64,000 bases of DNA from an uncultured Ruminococcus sp. (GTDB lineage Bacteria > Bacillota > Clostridia > Oscillospirales > Ruminococcaceae). The DNA lies in contig CAJTWE010000005.1 in NCBI GenBank assembly GCA_910579955.1, positions 66,505 through 130,504 of the forward strand. Direction: 5' to 3'. The notes under the pieces were generated by a model. It saw only the letters and a list, made by a program, of their open reading frames with translations, was not told where the DNA came from and made no database searches. Of the stretch, positions 60,678-64,000 are shown piece after piece (the first letter of the stretch is position 1; the number at the start of each line of letters is the position of its first letter). The position numbers were made by a program, and so were the translations under genes.

Positions 60678-61633
60678 AACTGATTATAACAGACTGGCAA
60701 ACTATGTGCATTAACAACGAGCTTTCTTACGAGTGTTTTGAAAGATTCGGAGAGGTCTATGCATATTCACTGACAAAGCCTAACGACGACGACATTGTGC
60801 GGCATATTGGAGATGCTGAGATTCTTCTTTGCAACAAGACTCTAATTACTGAGAATGTTATAAGCCAATGCAAAAATCTGCGCTATATTGGCGTTCTTGC
60901 TACAGGCTATAACAATATTGATATGAATGCTGCAAAAAACGCAGGAATAACCGTTTGCAATGCCGGAACATACTCAACGGATGCTGTTGCTCAGTATGTA
61001 TTCGCACAAATCTTATATCATTATAATAAAATTCATTTATATAATGAAGATGTCAAAAACGGCGGCTGGATAAAATCTCCTGCCTTTTCATATTTTCCAT
61101 TTCCGACACACGAACTGAAGACCCAAACTATTGCTATTATCGGATATGGAAGCATTGGCAGACAGGTTGCTAAAATTGCTGACGCTTTCGGTATGAACGT
61201 CATTATAAATACACGTACTAAGCCTGTAGATTGCCCATATGAACTGGTAAGCATTCAGGAAGCATTTGCAAGGGCAGATGTACTGACTGTCCACACGCCG
61301 CTTACTGCCGAAACAAAAGGGCTTATTTCAAGAGAAAATCTCGCTCTTATGAAATCCTCTGCATTTCTTATAAATACCGCAAGAGGCGCAATCGCAGATG
61401 AATCTGCTTTGTCAGAGGTTCTTAAAGAAAATAAAATTGCAGGAGCTGCTCTTGATGTCCTTGAGTGTGAACCTATGAGCGAAAACACTCCACTGAAAGA
61501 ACTTTCAAACTGCGTCATAACACCGCACATAGCATGGTCTCCTATTGAAACACGTCAAAGGCTTCTTGATATTACTTATAATAATCTCAAATCATATCTT
61601 GAAGGCAAACCACAAAATGTCGTAAGCCTATAA
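60674..61633 (+). CDS. D-2-hydroxyacid dehydrogenase (glycerate dehydrogenase-like)
   Basis: 319 residues. NAD-binding GYGSIGRQVAKIADAFGM; catalytic Arg in INTARGAIADE, Glu in DVLECEPMSE, and His in ITPHIAWSP. The HIAWSP ending is typical of the glycerate/hydroxypyruvate reductase branch. Substrate unproven; hydroxypyruvate to D-glycerate is the best guess. Overlaps the upstream small membrane protein gene, 26 bases before proB. Confidence 0.9.
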   Translation: MKLIITDWQTMCINNELSYECFERFGEVYAYSLTKPNDDDIVRHIGDAEILLCNKTLITENVISQCKNLRYIGVLATGYNNIDMNAAKNAGITVCNAGTYSTDAVAQYVFAQILYHYNKIHLYNEDVKNGGWIKSPAFSYFPFPTHELKTQTIAIIGYGSIGRQVAKIADAFGMNVIINTRTKPVDCPYELVSIQEAFARADVLTVHTPLTAETKGLISRENLALMKSSAFLINTARGAIADESALSEVLKENKIAGAALDVLECEPMSENTPLKELSNCVITPHIAWSPIETRQRLLDITYNNLKSYLEGKPQNVVSL

Positions 61634-61659
61634 CATATAAACGAAAGAGGTTCGAGGAT

Positions 61660-62472
61660 ATGCTCGATATTGCTTCAAAAAAAAGAATCGTACTTAAACT
61701 GGGTACATCCACACTTACACATAAAACCGGCAAGCTCAATATTCGCCGAATGAAAAATCTTATCCAGATACTCGCAGATCTTCACAATGCCGGAAAGGAA
61801 CTTATTATTGTTTCATCCGGCGCAGTGGGTATGGGTATCGGCAAGCTTAATCTTACAAAAAAGCCTGAGGACACGCCTACAAAACAAGCTGTTGCGGCTG
61901 TCGGACAGTGTGAACTTATGCATATCTATGATGATATGTTCAGCAAATACAGCGTTACTGTTGCTCAGATACTGCTGACTAAGCATATTCTGACCAATGG
62001 ACTTTCAAACGTTCAGAACACACTGAAAAGGCTTCTGGAAATGGGCGTTGTGCCTGTTGTAAATGAAAATGATACAGTTGCCATTGATGAACTTGAACTG
62101 AAAATAGGTGAAAATGACTCTCTGGCGGCTATGGTTGCAACTATTGCCGGAGCAGATCTGCTTATAATCATGTCAGATATTGACGGACTTTACTCAGCAG
62201 ATCCACATTATAACCCAACAGCAGAGGTTATACCGGTAGTTGAAAAGATAGACGCTCATATTATAGAAATGGCAGGCGGTGCTGGCTCTTCCCTAGGAAC
62301 AGGCGGTATGGCAACAAAAATAAATGCCGCTAAAATCGCCACAGATGCCGGCATTGATATGGTCATTATGAATGGCAGAGATCCGGAGAAACTCTATGAC
62401 CTTTTTGACAATAAAGAAATAGGAACAGTATTTCTTGCAGAAAATAAAACAGAAAGCAGGTCGGATATATGA
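61660..62472 (+). CDS. proB: Glutamate 5-kinase
   Basis: 270 residues, which is the short form without the C-terminal PUA domain. Amino-acid kinase fold: KRIVLKLGTSTLTH, LIIVSSGAVGMGIGKL, VPVVNENDTVAID, FGENDSLAA-type (KIGENDSLAAMVATIAGADLLI), GTGGMATKINAAKIA. First step of proline synthesis from glutamate. RBS AAGAGG; the stop overlaps the proA start (ATGA). Confidence 0.95.
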   Translation: MLDIASKKRIVLKLGTSTLTHKTGKLNIRRMKNLIQILADLHNAGKELIIVSSGAVGMGIGKLNLTKKPEDTPTKQAVAAVGQCELMHIYDDMFSKYSVTVAQILLTKHILTNGLSNVQNTLKRLLEMGVVPVVNENDTVAIDELELKIGENDSLAAMVATIAGADLLIIMSDIDGLYSADPHYNPTAEVIPVVEKIDAHIIEMAGGAGSSLGTGGMATKINAAKIATDAGIDMVIMNGRDPEKLYDLFDNKEIGTVFLAENKTESRSDI

Positions 62473-63728
62473 ATTACGCACAGACACTTGGCGAAAAGGC
62501 AAAAGCTGCTGCTCCTAAGATGGCAGCCGCTTCACCTGAGAAAAAAAATGCAGCTCTTCGTGCAATTTCGGAAGCTCTTATTGCAAAAACAGATGAAATC
62601 ATAAATGCTAATGCACTTGACCTTAAAGCCGCACAGGAAAACGGCATGAGCGCCTCCATGCAAGACAGACTGCGCCTTACAAAAGCACGTATTGAAGGTA
62701 TTGCAAATGCGGTAACTGAACTTATTGCAATGGATGATCCTATCGGCTCTGTAATACAGGGAAGTATTCGTCCAAACGGTCTGCGCATTATGAAAACTCG
62801 TGTACCGCTTGGCTCTATCGGAATCATTTTTGAATCTCGTCCTAATGTTACAGTAGACGCAGCTACTCTTTGCCTTAAAGCCGGCAATACAGTTCTTCTT
62901 CGTGGTGGAAAAGAGGCTATTCATTCAAATATGTGCCTTACAAATATTATGCGTGAGGCTGTAAATTCCGCTGGACTTCCAATGGACTGCATTCAGCTTG
63001 TGGAAGATACATCAAGAGAAACGGCTGCCGATATGATGCGCCTAAACGGTTATCTGGATGTACTTATTCCAAGAGGTGGAGCTGGACTTATTCAGGCTGT
63101 AGTAAAGCAGGCAACTGTTCCGGTAATTGAAACAGGTGCTGGAAACTGTCATGTATATATTGACAAATGCCTGCCAAGTGAGGACGATTATGAGATGGCA
63201 GTTAAAATAGTTGACAATGCCAAAACTCAGCGTCCATCCGTATGCAACGCCATTGAGGGAATTATTGTACATGAAAATGTAGCCGAAAAGATTCTTCCTA
63301 TGATAAAATCAGCTCTTGACGCACATGATGTGGTATTTTACGGTGATGAAAAAACTGCTGAAATACTGGGAGAATGCGTACTTCCTGCAACTGATGAGAT
63401 ATACGATACAGAATTCAATGATTACAAGATATCGGTAAAAATAGTGTCTTCTATTGACGAGGCTTTATCTCATATAGCAAAATACAGTACGAAGCATTCT
63501 GAATGTATAATTACAAAGGATCTTGATGCTGCACAGAGATTTCAGAGAGAGGTTGATGCAGCGGCAGTTTATGTAAATGCTTCCACACGTTTCACAGACG
63601 GCGGAGAATTTGGCTACGGTGCAGAGATTGGAATTTCCACTCAAAAGCTTCATGCAAGAGGTCCAATGGGACTTAGCGAGCTGACAACTGTTAAATATCT
63701 TATCGAAGGCAGCGGTCAAATAAGATAA
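62469..63728 (+). CDS. proA: Gamma-glutamyl phosphate reductase
   Basis: 419 residues, normal length. NADPH-dependent aldehyde dehydrogenase fold: VPLGSIGIIFESRPNVTVDAA, LLRGGKEAIHSN, VIETGAGNCHVYID, and the catalytic Cys in QRPSVCNAIEG; near the C-terminus ASTRFTDGGEFGYGAEIGIS and HARGPMGL. Acts directly after ProB on an unstable intermediate, matching the coupled genes. Confidence 0.96.
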   Translation: MNYAQTLGEKAKAAAPKMAAASPEKKNAALRAISEALIAKTDEIINANALDLKAAQENGMSASMQDRLRLTKARIEGIANAVTELIAMDDPIGSVIQGSIRPNGLRIMKTRVPLGSIGIIFESRPNVTVDAATLCLKAGNTVLLRGGKEAIHSNMCLTNIMREAVNSAGLPMDCIQLVEDTSRETAADMMRLNGYLDVLIPRGGAGLIQAVVKQATVPVIETGAGNCHVYIDKCLPSEDDYEMAVKIVDNAKTQRPSVCNAIEGIIVHENVAEKILPMIKSALDAHDVVFYGDEKTAEILGECVLPATDEIYDTEFNDYKISVKIVSSIDEALSHIAKYSTKHSECIITKDLDAAQRFQREVDAAAVYVNASTRFTDGGEFGYGAEIGISTQKLHARGPMGLSELTTVKYLIEGSGQIR

Positions 63729-63768
63729 AATGAGATAAGATAAAATAATCAATAAAAGTTTTTTTGAG

Positions 63769-63998
63769 CCGGCAATTTTTTCAAAAAATGCCGGTCGCCG
63801 TCCGCAGACGGCGAAACGCTCCATAGTAAAAAATTAAGAGTTATATAAAAATAGAACAAAAACAAAATTTCGCATTCAAAGGAACACTGCAATTTAAGCA
63901 AGGTTATATTTAAAAAATCTTGTAAAAGTAAGCAGTAAGAAAAGAATGCGAAATTTTTATACATAGCAAAAGAGGGAGCATAGCGACCAATTTTTGCG
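63769..63998. repeat. Nested inverted repeats at the right edge (possible non-autonomous element)
   Basis: Order: hairpin CCGGCA/TGCCGG (63769-63794); hairpin CGCCGTC-CGCA-GACGGCG (63796-63813); a perfect 14-bp inverted repeat AAAATTTCGCATTC (63864-63877) with GAATGCGAAATTTT (63944-63957); and near the edge GCGACCAATTTTTG (63983-63996), which is close to the reverse complement of 63782-63798. No coding frame. It could be a MITE-like element or a complex terminator region; the right end is cut by the window. Confidence 0.55.
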
Positions 63999-64000
63999 GA

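Overview
The window looks like chromosomal DNA of a cellulosome-producing, anaerobic Firmicute of the Ruminococcus type (Oscillospiraceae). The case rests on three proteins ending in dockerins (a GH9 cellulase, a protein with three tandem beta-rich modules, a C39-like cysteine peptidase), long Thr-rich linkers, a lipoprotein GH5 cellulase, the spore protease Gpr, a FabK-type fatty-acid cluster, GTP-dependent PEP carboxykinase and L-lactate dehydrogenase. DNA is moderately A/T-rich, promoters follow TTGACA-N17-TATAAT, and most starts have strong AGGAGG sites. No phage, insertion sequence, CRISPR array or rRNA was seen; there is one tRNA (Thr, CGT anticodon).

Layout. 1-6350: 3' end of pckG, an A/T-rich alpha/beta hydrolase, a secreted Thr-rich surface protein, a Dus-family dihydrouridine synthase with a DUF218 membrane protein, and a LytTR/DUF3021 pair. 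6350-11110: a small unknown gene, then greA-lysS, a membrane protein and nfo. 11180-17000: two dockerin genes on the minus strand, GH9 cellulase and a three-module candidate scaffoldin. 17070-20975: a MerR/membrane/zinc-ribbon protein, a DUF4364 protein, aroC and aroB. 21030-25650: yfmF/yfmH-like M16 pair, lgt and folD. 25650-34240: a ten-gene minus-strand fatty-acid operon, fabH-fabK-fabG-fabF-accB-fabZ-accC-accD-accA-acpP. 34260-38290, divergent: fabD-aroE-aroK, an amidohydrolase and a membrane protein; then ilvE.

39580-46060: a small unknown gene, a Ca2+-type P-ATPase meeting gpr tail to tail, rpsT behind a structured leader, two tandem XRE regulators facing a small ORF across a palindromic operator, an unpaired MazF-type toxin, and a biotin protein ligase that would serve the accB product. 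46080-51830: sugar ABC importer (binding lipoprotein and two permeases, no ATPase), a ComEA-like protein, ldh. 52085-56620: dockerin cysteine peptidase, tRNA-Thr, a degenerate signal-peptidase-like membrane protein, a cytidylate-kinase-like protein. 56790-60110: GH5 lipoprotein cellulase and a sugar transferase. 60257-63728: small membrane protein, 2-hydroxyacid dehydrogenase, proB, proA. 63729-64000: nested inverted repeats without a gene.

Taken together this is housekeeping metabolism (lipid, shikimate, proline, branched-chain amino acids) interleaved with an extracellular plant-fibre programme: cellulases and a possible scaffoldin outside, an oligosaccharide importer in the membrane, lactate as a fermentation end product. 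The observations most worth following are the tandem-module dockerin protein, the signal-peptidase-like protein that lacks its catalytic residues, the rpsT leader, and the XRE/small-ORF operator module. All calls come from reading the sequence; no database search was run.
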